Assembly (NCBI RefSeq): GCF_025766255.1
Contig: NW_026516736.1
Location: 168,077-232,076, forward strand
DNA length: 64,000 nucleotides
DNA from: Zychaea mexicana
Taxonomy: Eukaryota > Mucoromycota > Mucoromycetes > Mucorales > Lichtheimiaceae
Direction of reading: 5' to 3'
Shown here: one piece after another, positions 32,930 to 42,939 of the stretch
How the letters are laid out: each line of letters opens with the position of its first letter
Position numbering within the stretch: the stretch's first letter is position 1
The notes under the pieces: generated by a model
Databases searched by the model: none
What the model was told of the DNA's origin: nothing
The model's input: the letters and a program-made list of their open reading frames with translations, nothing else
Translations under genes and position numbers: made by a program

Positions 32930-35900
32930 CTACTTTTTTCTTTAATAGGACTTTTTACAAGAATTTTCTTAGTATTACCTAAAACTTTAGTAGATAATGT
33001 TACAGATGTGGATTTCACATATTTTTGACTAGTTAATAATCCTGAAGGAGTAATCCAAACAATAGGAAGGTTTAAATTAAAATTAATAAAACCATATTAT
33101 TAAAATAGTTAGATAATTCATTTAATTTAGGATGTACAACATATAATGATTTAGGAATAATTTTAGCTAATAACATTAATTCTTTACTTATTATTAAAGT
33201 TAATTTATTCTTATCTTAAAGTTTATAAAACATTTTCCCATCAATTTTTTTATATATAGAAAAATGATCTTGAATTAATTGATCATAAATTCCTTTAATC
33301 CTAACTCTATATGAAATAGTTATTAAACTTCTTTTTACATTCTTTCTATTTAATACTAAACCCTTTAATCTGGCATACTCTAAATCACATTCCTCTATTT
33401 TCTTGATTTCTTCATTAATAGGATTTAACATTAAACTATAAAGATCAATAGGATCATCTTTCATATCAGATTCAACTAAATTAACTTTACTAGCTAGATC
33501 AAAATCAGAAATCATTGCAGCTAAATGTTGTACACTATTACATGTTGCATCTAAATAAATTGGTAATCTAGAAATAAAGTTTAATGGATCCTTATTATAA
33601 CCTTGTAACTCAAAACAAAAAGCTAAAAATAACATAGGTTCATCAGCTTTTCTCCATAATCCTGAATTTAAATCTAAGATTTCTAAAAAATGTTGATCAA
33701 CCCATTCCAATCTTTTAGTAATAGATAATTTATTTAATCCAAAAGCATTTGCTCCATAAACCTTTAATGAATTTAATCCATTTTCAGATAATACATTACC
33801 TTTTTTGAATCATAATAATGATCTTGCTAATTCACCACCTTGGAAATTTAATTCACCCCCTTGGCAATAAACGCTTCCTCTCCAGTCTAAAAAGAAAGTA
33901 AAATAAAATTGTTCAACATCTCTATAAAGTTTAGCAATAGTTAAAATTGAATTATTATATAAGAATTTACTATTATGAGATGTAATTTCAAATTCTTTTT
34001 CTTTATTATTCTTTTTAATAATCTCACTCATTTCATCTGCCTCCTTATGTAATGTTCTAATAATTAAATCATCATTAAGTAGCAGATTCATTAGAAAAAC
34101 TAATACTTTAAGATTATTATTGAAACTAATAGATGACATATAATTAACCATTTTAATTGTCATTTTATTTATAAATTTAATATTTAATTCAGTAAATCTT
34201 TTACTTCTAATTAAAGGATTAATTTTTAGTATTATTAGTAATATATCCACCATATGTCTTAAATTCTTTGCTATCATTTAATTCCCAATAAATAGGTGGA
34301 TATACTATAGGTAATTCATGACTATCAATCATACCTAAATATTTAATATAGTTTTTCAATTGGTACAGTAACTAGGAATAATTTCTCTATGAGTTTTTTT
34401 ACTTTTAACATCATATCGTTCTAAGATATTAAAAAGATCACTTTTCATATCCAAATAACTAATAATAGTACCACTAATATTAATAAAATTCTCTTCATTC
34501 ATTGTAAAATTCTTCAAATATAAATTAAAAGTTACAATATCCTTAGATTTATCATCAACTTCTTTAATATATTTTTGATATAAACATTCTTTATATAAAG
34601 TTTCTCCTAATCTATGAAATAAAGTAGTAACTGATTGTTCTTTATTATCTTCATATTTCATAATAAAGGGGATTAACAAACTTAAAATCAAGAACAGCAT
34701 CAAGCATTAATCTATTTCTTTAAACATAAAAAGATATTTTTTGTTTCTAATATATTTTTCATTTTCAAAATACATTTTTAAGTCATCTTCTAACAACTTA
34801 TAGTTATTTAAAAATATTCTAAACCTAGGATTTGTATTTAAGAAATCCTTAGACTTACTCATTTTTTCTAGTTTTTTCAACCATAAAGAATGTAATTTTT
34901 CTTCTAAATTTAATTGTTTTTCTTTAAGAGATAAAGTATCGTTTGATAAAATTTCTTTAATACTAATATAACCACTAGACTTTTCATTTGTAAGAGAAAA
35001 ATCTTTAAAATCATTAAAAGTTGAATTTAAAATATTATTTTCTGAAGGGTTTTTATTTATACATACCACTGAAGGTAATAAAGTTAAAAGTAAATTATCC
35101 GGAGTATTAATCTAGATATTACTAGTAATTAAACCATCAGGTGTTTTAATCCTAATGTAACTTGAAATAAGCTCTGTAAAAGAGTTTAAATCACAGGTAT
35201 TCGAAGGGAAAATAGGGCAATTGCTAAAAATATACAGTTGTACCCTGGTTTTTGCAACCGAGGGTTTTCCGATTTTTTTTTGCAAAAAGTGAGGATTTGC
35301 AAGTAACGGGGCAAACAATTCTGCTTTAAGTATACACTGGATAAGTCATCCTATTAACACTAGCCTATTGTTTATCTATCAGAGATGATGTACGATATGT
35401 TCTTTGGGAATATTCATACAGCTCTAAATGTTACTACTTGCATATATAAGACCGTTCTTTGATTGAAGCTGTCTAGTGGTTTGATAATTATTAGCTCTTT
35501 TAAGCATAACAAAATCGTTCCACAAGTTCACATCCAAGCAAGAGGATCGAACGTACGACGAGCACTTGAGCGGGCGGTGGACCAAAGCGCTGATTCGCCT
35601 ATTCTAGGGCCAACGTCGAAGGAAAAACAGGTTGCAATTGCAGGAGTTTTGAGCTTTTTGGATAATATCGATAACTACGACTTAAAGAAGTCTTTGCGTA
35701 GGATTCCAGAGAGTCTCAGGCAGCAATCATTCTCCCGACAATCATCCCTTGATGACTTCTTCGATATGTAGTTAAAAGCTCCTTTGAGCAAACATTTTAT
35801 TTCTATATCTATATGTAGTGTGTTCCCTTTTTCTTATATCTTCATCATTTCTTTTGTGGATTCAATCCAATCAGTGCTATATATGTGTCCTGATTCTACT

Positions 35901-36221
35901 GGCTCAACTACCAAATAATAATTTTTATGTATTTCGATAATAAATACATCTTCATATTTACATATTTATCTTGCAGTAACCGCATCATTTTATTCCTCAT
36001 AATCCACAACAGATGCTTCTTTCAGTTGATATTGCAAAAATTGAAGCTGTTTTTACCCCGATAACATGCAAATCATATAAACTCATTTGCAAGTTGCAAA
36101 TTTGCGAAACTACTAAGTTTTTTTTGGTTTTTTCAAAAAAAGTTGCAGATATATGAGGAATTGCAAAACCAGGGGTTGCAAAAACCGGGGTACAACTGTA
36201 GAATAAGTTTGTAAACATCAT
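32930..36221 (-). pseudogene. phage-type (T7-like) RNA polymerase of a linear mitochondrial plasmid, decayed and C-terminally truncated
   Basis: Minus strand from the ATG at 36221, with a pogo MITE inserted after seven codons and resumption at 35234. Blocks in family order: LPIVYPPIYW then YGGYITNN; FYFTFFLDWRGSVYCQGGEL then FQGGELARSLL (the DxRGRxY region); after a TGA at 33810-33812, same frame, GLNSLKVYGANAFGLNKLS; DATCNSVQHLAA with the first catalytic Asp; RKNVKRSLITISYRVRIKG (Lys/Tyr motif); WITPSGLLTSQKY. The PNFIHSxD and HDxF C-terminal motifs are missing: the gene ends near 32930, at the border of the minisatellite flank. TAG (35112), TAA (34707, 33216) and at least two frameshifts are present. 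Such polymerases are encoded by fungal invertron plasmids such as kalilo and maranhar. Confidence 0.85.
35235..36198 (-). mobile_element. pogo-type element, internally deleted, 964 bp, TA target duplication
   Basis: The ends CAGTTGTACCCTGGTTTTTG and the inverse of CAGTTGTACCCCGGTTTTTG are flanked by TA at 35233-35234 and 36199-36200. It carries a second inner inverted pair (TTTTTTTGCAAAAAG near 35280 and TTTCAAAAAAAGTTGCA near 36130). The remaining coding piece (about 35550-35771, plus strand) reads SLRRIPESLRQQSFSRQSSL and ends DDFFDM, comparable to the Lys/Gln-rich C-terminus of pogo transposases. It is inserted into the first codons of the plasmid RNA polymerase. Tips differ from the pogo at 14048, so it is a distinct family. 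Confidence 0.9.
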
Positions 36222-36389
36222 ATTTTTAAAGTAAGTAAGTAATTAGATAGCATCTAATTTGTAGTAATGATTTATTTAGTTTCGAGATTGATTATCTATA
36301 CTTACAGTACCGCCACAAGAAGGCATAAATCAAGGTACCGGGGGAGAATTTTATAAAATAATAATAATAAATATTGATATCATTAGAGA

Positions 36390-36899
36390 TTATTTATTAT
36401 TATTATAAAATAATAATAATAATCTTATATATGAATCATCAACCCAGAATGATTCGTTTAAATAATAGCAAATAACTAAAATTCCAATATGACATAACAA
36501 TATAATTATTAATAATACAAAATTATTCCAATCTCTTAATGAAATAATAAGGCAAACTAATTTATGTAATAAAGGTCTATTCTTAATAAATTCTCGTTCT
36601 TCAATTTGAATTAGTTTACTTAACATACCTATAATTAAAAAGAAACAACCAAGAATTCCAGTAAATGTAAATAGACAAACACATAAAATTAAAATAGGAG
36701 TAGGATTTCCATCACTACCTCTAAAATATTCATTTAATAAATTAAATACATCTTGTAGATTTTCAATGAATTTTGAAATTAATTCTACAAAATTATTACT
36801 ATTTTCATTTAGAGAATTAATTTTGAAGTTTCCATCTGGTAGAGGACTACTAGATCTTTCAATAGAGTGATAATACATTCTTTCACACATTTCTCTCAT
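36390..36899 (-). CDS. plasmid ORF-M2, right copy: small membrane protein, 169 aa
   Basis: The counterpart of 27331-27840 with a handful of substitutions (for example LPDGNF for PPDGNF and SDGNPTP for SDRNPTP), all keeping the frame. Two or three hydrophobic helices. The 4-base overlap with ORF-M1 is conserved. Conservation of the frame in both arms despite divergence suggests either recent duplication or selection before integration. Confidence 0.5.
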   Translation of the reverse strand: MREMCERMYYHSIERSSSPLPDGNFKINSLNENSNNFVELISKFIENLQDVFNLLNEYFRGSDGNPTPILILCVCLFTFTGILGCFFLIIGMLSKLIQIEEREFIKNRPLLHKLVCLIISLRDWNNFVLLIIILLCHIGILVICYYLNESFWVDDSYIRLLLLFYNNNK

Positions 36900-37585
36900 T
36901 TTCTTCTTTTCTCATAGTTATGATTCATCATTTCACCTAATCCATAAGTAGCAAAACCACTAATAGTACCAACAACACCTAAAAACAATCTATTTCTAGG
37001 ATTTGTTTTTGCAATTTTAACTGTAGCAGTTATTGTTGTTCCAGAAATAATTCCTGCAGCAACTCCAGGAGAAGTAATTAGTTTATTATTATTAGAATTA
37101 CTATTTGATGGATGATTATTTGACCCTACACCTCCATCTCCAAAATTAACATTAAAAGTATTTTTTGATGAAGGATTTGTATTAGATGAATTAGGGGCAG
37201 AACTTATATAAATTAATAAACCTAGTAATACTAAACCTAAAGAGCCTGTAAAAATGTTAGAAAGATTATCATTTAAGAAGTGAATAAATTCTAAAAAATA
37301 AAGATGAATAGAATCAACTAGAATATTAGGAATTAAAAATATAGATGCAAATCTAAAATGATTTTTATCTGTAGAATAGTAATACTTATGTTTAATAAAC
37401 TTAATAATAGATAGAATATTATTCTGTAATAAAGAATTATAAGTTTGTAATAATCTATTACATCCATAAATAAGTATTTTAAACCAATAACTAGAAATAA
37501 CCCAAACTAAGTTTAAAGTTAAACGCAGGATACGAAGGGGGAATAGGGCGATCACTAAAATTTTAAAAGACATTTTTGTAAACAT
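36896..37585 (-). CDS. plasmid ORF-M1, right copy: membrane protein, 229 aa, intact
   Basis: The ATG at 37585 (MFTKMSFKILVIALFPLRIL) opens a strongly hydrophobic N-terminus. A second hydrophobic stretch around residues 120-140 (TGSLGLVLLGLLIYIS) precedes an Asn/Ser/Gly-rich linker and a small-residue helix (SPGVAAGIISGTTITATVK), ending in a basic tail. The first residues resemble the start of the plasmid RNA-polymerase gene (MMFTNLFY...), and both genes share an AATAGGGCGAT/AATAGGGCAATT-like coding context, hinting at a duplicated 5' region. Function unknown; hypothetical membrane proteins of this style occur on fungal mitochondrial plasmids. It would be translated from TGG Trp codons, so it does not test the genetic code. 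Confidence 0.6.
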   Translation of the reverse strand: MFTKMSFKILVIALFPLRILRLTLNLVWVISSYWFKILIYGCNRLLQTYNSLLQNNILSIIKFIKHKYYYSTDKNHFRFASIFLIPNILVDSIHLYFLEFIHFLNDNLSNIFTGSLGLVLLGLLIYISSAPNSSNTNPSSKNTFNVNFGDGGVGSNNHPSNSNSNNNKLITSPGVAAGIISGTTITATVKIAKTNPRNRLFLGVVGTISGFATYGLGEMMNHNYEKRRK

Positions 37586-37659
37586 TTTTTTTAATAAATC
37601 TCATTAAATAATGATACTTATAGAATCCACCTCAAAAAGGTATGTCTGAATAAGATCCT

Positions 37660-37706
37660 ATCTAGAAGGAAAGAAGTATGTTTGTTTTCTTTCCTTCTAA
37701 AGGAGG
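37660..37706. repeat. hairpin at the outer end of the right palindrome arm
   Basis: Mirror of 26461-26507: CTAGAAGGAAAGA and TCTTTCCTTCTAAAG form the stem. Confidence 0.8.
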
Positions 37707-37739
37707 ATATGTAAATAACTGTTTCGTGTTAAACCGATT

Positions 37740-38391
37740 ACCCCCCTTATTGGTTCAACCTTTGTTACCTTTGGTTGCTTTATCTCTATTCTTGACTAGT
37801 CAATACCCATCTCTTATGGCAAGCCCACACCGTAGCGACGTCACCATCCAGAAACTATACTGGATCACCGCACGCATCTTCGACCATCAACTAAAGCCCA
37901 ATGAGAATGCGATTGATGATCTTGTATTTGTATGCCAAAAAACAGATAACATGATCACAGAAGCATTGGCAACACTCCAAGAAGAAGTACCTGATGTTAC
38001 CAAGTGGAGCCGTACGAAATGGATTCTCGAAGATGGCAAGGACCTCGCATGAGAGTTCAAACGAAAGTATCAAGTGGCAACTGGTTCGTCATCATGTCAA
38101 AGGATATTAGCACCCACAGATACCAACACCAACACCGTTAGTACCAGTGACAATGACAATGACACCACCAGCACAAGTGACAACAACGCCGATTCCCATG
38201 ATGACACTAATGCCAATGACAATACTACAACTACCCGTACTTATAACAATACAAGTGACAGCAGCACCATTGACAACTGGACGTATATTGAACAATGTAT
38301 CTCGAAGCTTGATGAAAATGCACCAATTCTATGGCAAAACATATATGATAATGGCAGGACACGTGGTTTATTCAATAATTATGCCAGATAG
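37740..38391 (+). pseudogene. gene II, 3' part: C-terminal region with Asp/Thr/Asn-rich tail, one in-frame TGA
   Basis: Read from the palindrome border: LLPLVALSLFLTSQYPSL, then DVTIQKLYWITARIFDH, then ITEALATLQEEVPDVTKW, a TGA at 38050-38052 (same frame continues EFKRKYQ), a low-complexity Asp/Asn/Thr stretch and a final NAPILWQNIYDNGRTRG. The 'lvALslFl...' plus 'DxTIqxLYxIa' blocks are, from memory, what follows the nuclease-like core in the same Mucorales family as 25828-26313, so the palindrome appears to have landed inside one gene. This link is inferred from family memory and geometry. Confidence 0.4.
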
Positions 38392-38799
38392 AATACAATG
38401 AAAGCAAGCTATTATAGATGGAAGAAGCAGAACCAATAGTAATAGTAGACTTTTTCACACATGTAAACAGGCCATTCTATACTGTTGAATTAAAAAATTC
38501 CTATTCTGTCTAAAATCAAAGTCAATAACGATACTAATGAACCAGATCACATCAAATGATACTTTCAAGTATAAAATCTTGAGGTCCACCAAAGTCTACC
38601 TGGGTCCACCATTTTTTGAAATCCCGATAGCAGGACCACAGTGATATCCAGCGATATCATTGGTTATACCGAATGATATCTGCGAATATCAATTGTTGGG
38701 GACCGTTTTTATAAGTAGAGCCGTGGACCTGCTTGTTATTAATAAAAGAAGAGCTTGGTATCTTTAGAATAATTACAGAAAACCTTCAAAACGCTTTAA
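38392..38799. other. no gene; GGTCCACC-type motifs
   Basis: Contains AGGTCCACCAAAGTC, GGGTCCACC and CCGTGGACCTGC, which look like the ends of the Crypton at 44613 (GTGGACG, GGGTCC, CTGGACCTG). This could be an eroded Crypton terminus. Confidence 0.3.
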
Positions 38800-39126
38800 A
38801 TGAACCGGGCATTGATTCCATGTATTCAAGGAAAGGTTAATGTCATCCGAGATTGCAGAATAAATTTTTTAAATCGTGCTGTTCTTAATGAATGAGCTGC
38901 TCTAGGTCGTGTAATTTGTATCATGCTAGCTACATACAGCAACTGTACCACTCAAAGAGCCTACATTTTAGTGATCTCTCCAATACTTTCAATGTTAGAT
39001 GACAGTGATATGGATGCCATGGTGTTAGCAAAACTACTACACTCTAACATACACATAGATCCAACATCAGTGTCTACACTTCAGACTAACCCTATCTTTC
39101 TTCTGTCTCGTCAGGTACCTTGTTGA
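38800..39126 (+). pseudogene. hypothetical 108-codon ORF with one in-frame TGA
   Basis: From the ATG at 38800 the frame reads MNRALIPCIQGKVNVI, a TGA at 38896-38898, then GRVICIMLATYSNC and SMLDDSDMDAMVLAKLLHSN to a stop at 39126. I recognise no domain. One nonsense codon in an otherwise coherent frame suggests a broken gene or chance. Confidence 0.25.
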
Positions 39127-40150
39127 TAGCTTTCAAAAGGCATTAGTATAGATGGCACATTGATTCAGTGGATTGGACGGTATACGCTGTTCTATCTATG
39201 CTTGAGATATTAACAATGTTTTCTCTCCTTTCCTGTACTTTGAACATGTAACAGACACTAGGTAGAGATAGTTAGTGTTGTGTAGGAACATGTCATATCT
39301 TGTTCCTTTCTTTGCCTGACTGATGAATAACAGCAACTTATTGCTGCTATTGCAACGATTATAAAACCACTTTGTAACTACTATCGACCGATGAACTAAC
39401 TATAAGCAGTTCTAATGACTATCCTTCCTTGATAACTGCTCAAGATTTATGTATTCACAATGCATTTTGACAGCGGAAGGTGCGAAAAACCAACGCAACA
39501 TCTGCAGCAGTACGAACATTTTTGGAGAGAAAAACTAATCTACATCGCCTTCATTTAAACAACATATTTCTGTTCCCAGTAATACATTATCGCCATGCTG
39601 CTAACCATGTATCATTCGTGGTATACACAGTCGTCTCGAGTGTCCATTATTAAATTACTAAAATTAGAGCCATATCCAGTACTGCGTGTATATATATAAT
39701 CTAATTCCTACATCTTAAGCTCTGCATCAAGTGCAACTAATTTATCAAATGCATTTCATCATGCTTCAGAAAACGTACTATAATAAGCATTCCCTATTCC
39801 AAACCATTGACAATCATTTTTAGGACAGGCCTCGTGAGCCCACGAAACAAAAGTTATATATTCTTTGAAAAAAAAAAGGGCCAAACAAGGCCACGAAACA
39901 AGCAAAAGTTAAAAAGAAAAAAAAAGCGAGGCAAAAAGCATCATGGCCAATAGACCACAACATGAGAGTAATACAATAAAAAAAATATGGCCAAGCAAGG
40001 CCAATGTTAGAAAGTTGAAAAAAAGCGTGTCAAAGGGAAAGCTAGCGAGTGAAAAAAAGAAAAAGATGGTGAAATGAATATACAAAAAGTTTAAAGTGTA
40101 TCAAAAAAACATAAGTCTTTCGATAATGAATCTAATGAGGTAATGCAGAC
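39127..40150. other. no gene recognised; AAGGCCA repeats
   Basis: Between 39870 and 40030 the motif GGCCAA/AAGGCCA recurs about six times in poly-A-rich DNA. No ORF of note. Confidence 0.4.
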
Positions 40151-42787
40151 AGCGAGATAGTGTCTATGTATAGTGTCTAACACTTCTGGTACTCTTTCTT
40201 GCATTCCTTTTCTTTCAATATAATCTTAAACTTTCCGAATAATCGCTCGTCTTCTACGAAACCATTAGCCGTCTGAATCACTTTTTCGCCATGCAGTTTT
40301 GTACACTTCTTCCATTCTAATCACAGACATGCCGCCATTCCAACTGTCAAACCATTCAGTCTATAATTGTGGGATTGTTTGGACGTTTGTGCGGTTCATG
40401 GATGGATATATGGGCTGTTGTTGTTGGGGGTGATGATGATGGTGATGAGTTGGTGCTGATGCTGCTGATGATGATGATGACGATGTTGGTGCTGGTGCTG
40501 CTGACGACGACGACGAAGATGATGATGGCGCTGGTGCTGCTGATGGCAGTGCCACAGTTGCTGTCATGGTGGATGGGAGGGAGGAGGACGAGGACGGGAG
40601 CGAAACCGAGCCCCAACCTTCCTGCTGCTGTTGTTGTTGCTGCTGCTGACCTGCCAAGTTGAGCGTGACGCTCAAGGACGCTTGTCCGCTGGCGATACGG
40701 TCCCAATGCTGTATAATATCTCCTATACAACTCATGTTTGGTACAAGCTGCGCAAGTGCTTCCAGAGTGGGTATGGCGTTAGAGAAAGATTGTACAATGC
40801 GATTGGTGTCTTGTTGCTGAGCAGCGATTTGTTGTTGCAAGATGGCAAGTCTATTTTCAATGATCAGCACGGCACGTTGAAGTAACAGATCAGTGGGCTC
40901 TTCGTTGTTTTCAAGTGCATGATTCAAGTTACTATTTTAAAAGGATAATTAGTATATAAACGAAAGACTGTAGTCCACCAGCACATACCGTTCAAATTCA
41001 AGATACAAAGGATCATGGAACAAAGGATCTTGCTACAAATGATGACCTGGAGAGCGCTTTTTCATCAAAACCGAATCTTGCAAAAATACAACACGCAACT
41101 GCACAAGAAGAAGCAAAAACGAATCAGCTGTGCACGAGTCCTCCACTTGTTTGGCATCCAGCAACGCCCACCACCGATCGACTTCAGGAAAAACCTTCTT
41201 GCAAAGCTCAAGGGGTGGTGTAACAGCAGCACGAGGTAAGTAGAATTGGCCAGCCTCTCTAGTGAATCCTGCCATGGTCCACAAGATATCACGAGGCAAA
41301 TTGGTTAGATAACTGGTCGATAAAGCAGAATTATTCCAACGACCTAATCGCCGGATAGACTCTTCGCTCGTTCCAGATATCTCTGCCATGCGTGCTGACG
41401 AACCCCTCATAGCGTGAGTGACCGCTTTACTGTGAATGCCGACTGACTTGAATGCTTCTAAAATACACTCGCGATGACGATCATACGTAATGGACTGCGT
41501 GTTGCGATCTCTGCCTCTGATGAGCTTGATGTCGAACCAATCTCGATTGCTTTGGAAACAAGGAAATGCCTCACCAGCAACGTGCCACCGATGAAAGAGA
41601 TAAAAGGAAAGCATCATCAAAGGACAGATAACAACATTGGCGTTACGCATCGCAGCAGCAAACTCCACACGGCCCTCTTGGTTTGTTTTTCCTTGCTTAA
41701 GCACCATCACCAACGCATGACATTCAGTGACACCCTCGCGCTTAAGAAGTAACGTTTGTAGATCGGCAAGTTCCATCATACGAACGCTTTCGCCCCATAG
41801 AAGTCCATAGTGTTGCAGAAGAAAAGCAGTGCAATTTCGCAGTCCTTGTTGCTTGTTGGTGGCCAGAAAATGATCTACAATACGCTCCATCTCAGCTGAT
41901 GTCGAATAACCATCTGCTGTCGTACGCATGCCTCTGTCTTCGTAGTTTTGTCGACTAAGCTCGTTTTCCACACGTTTCAAATGATCAACCAGTGCATGAA
42001 CAAGCGGGCCACGCGGATGCGGACGATTGAAGCAAGGGTCTGTTCTGGCTTGTTCAAAATGGAGATCGACAATGGAAGTAATGTATTGTTTAACGGTAGC
42101 AAGCTTGACTTTGGGGGCGGGGGCATCAGGTGCAACAGGTTGCTCAACGGTATAACCCGGAGCATCGCGTACAGGTAGAGCAGCAGATGATGACGACGAC
42201 GATGATGGCAAGATGGTGGTGACGGGCGAGAGAACAGCAGCAGACGAGGATGATGGCATGACAGCGGTAGCAGGCGAGAGAACAGCAGCAGACGAGGATG
42301 AAGGCATGATGGCGGTGGCGGGCGAGAAAACAGCAGCAGACGAGGATGATGGCATGACGGCGGTGGCGGGCGAGAGAACAGCAGCAGACGAGGATGATGG
42401 CATGACGGCGGTGGCGGGCGAGAGAACAGCAGCAGACGAGGATGATGGCATGGTGGTGGTGGTGGTACGCATGGCAGGAGCGGGTGACGAGGCGGGCGAC
42501 AGCACAGAATTCTCTGGCTCTTTTCTCTTTCTTCCAGGTTTACGCTTCTCTCTGAAGACGACCTAAAAAGAACACAATTGTAAGACATGCGTACATATAT
42601 AGATTGCGAACAGATATGTGGCTAACCTCTTCCACAAGAAAAAGATGAAGCTTTCTGTCGTCGATCAACTGGTTAGTGTGATCATTTGGACAGCGTCTTC
42701 GGCACCACTTGAGAAATTCTTCCTGCCTGGGAGAATATGATCTAACTGTATTCTGTGGACGGCTTCCTCGTGCTTGTTCATATAGCA
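40150..42787 (-). mobile_element. Crypton 1 (tyrosine-recombinase element), decayed, 5' end cut by element B
   Basis: The minus-strand gene spans about 42787-40150. It shares gene order with Crypton 2: N-terminal domain, recombinase, linker, GCR1_C. The right border coincides with the left end of element B at 42788, with the reading frame open across the junction, so element B truncated it. The left border is not defined. It carries several nonsense codons. Confidence 0.8.
40150..42787 (-). pseudogene. Crypton 1 tyrosine recombinase plus GCR1_C domain, catalytic Arg lost
   Basis: Exon 1 (to 42627) contains QEEFLKWCRRRCPNDHTNQL-like sequence. Intron 42626-42563 (64 nt). Exon 2 starts VVFREKRKPGRKRK, passes five Ser/Ala/Pro repeats of about 16 residues, then the recombinase: YGLLWGESVR where the family has LxRGE (CGG to TGG, first catalytic Arg replaced by Trp), VLKQGKTNQEG, FHRWHV, THAMRGSSARMAE (HxxR), RRLGRWN and STSYLTNLP (Tyr). 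A TAG near 41033 replaces a Trp of the family. After a second intron (about 40928-40987) a Gln/Ser-rich linker leads to a GCR1_C-like region broken by TAG at 40361 (again Trp) and two further TAA codons (about 40257 and 40227). Confidence 0.83.
42230..42450. repeat. 48-bp tandem repeats inside the Crypton 1 ORF
   Basis: Five near-identical units (ATGACGGCGGTGGCGGGCGAGAG-type cores) encode repeated P-S-S-S-S-A-A-V-L-S-P-A-T-A stretches. The unit is a multiple of three, so the frame is kept. Confidence 0.85.
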
Positions 42788-42939
42788 GTATACTTATAAT
42801 TATAAGTATTTAATAAAATTATTAGTAATCAATTACTCATGGGTAATTAAAAATCTTTTAAGTAAAAAAAAAATTGAATTTTTTTTAATTAAAAAAATAA
42901 AAACATCCAAGTTCTCTTACCATTTCAATAATTTTTAAA

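Larger units (their letters stand above)
31372..37752. repeat. right arm of the ~11.3-kb imperfect palindrome
   Basis: Inverted counterpart of 26410-29630, longer because it retains the RNA-polymerase segment (about 32930-36345) that the left arm has lost. The outer limit lies in matching GGGGGTAAT/ATTACCCCC blocks near 26417 and 37740. Confidence 0.88.

Noticed and set aside
33810..33812. Proof of mitochondrial genetic code
   Set aside because: Only one TGA at a variable position and other stop types in the same pseudogene; kept as a question, not a claim.
40356..40662. His/Ser-rich and Met-rich ORFs
   Set aside because: Alternative frames of the Ser/Gln-rich linker of Crypton 1.
42213..42566. 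Plus-strand ORF with repeated GERTAADEDDGMTAVA peptide
   Set aside because: Antisense of the tandem repeats in the Crypton 1 ORF.
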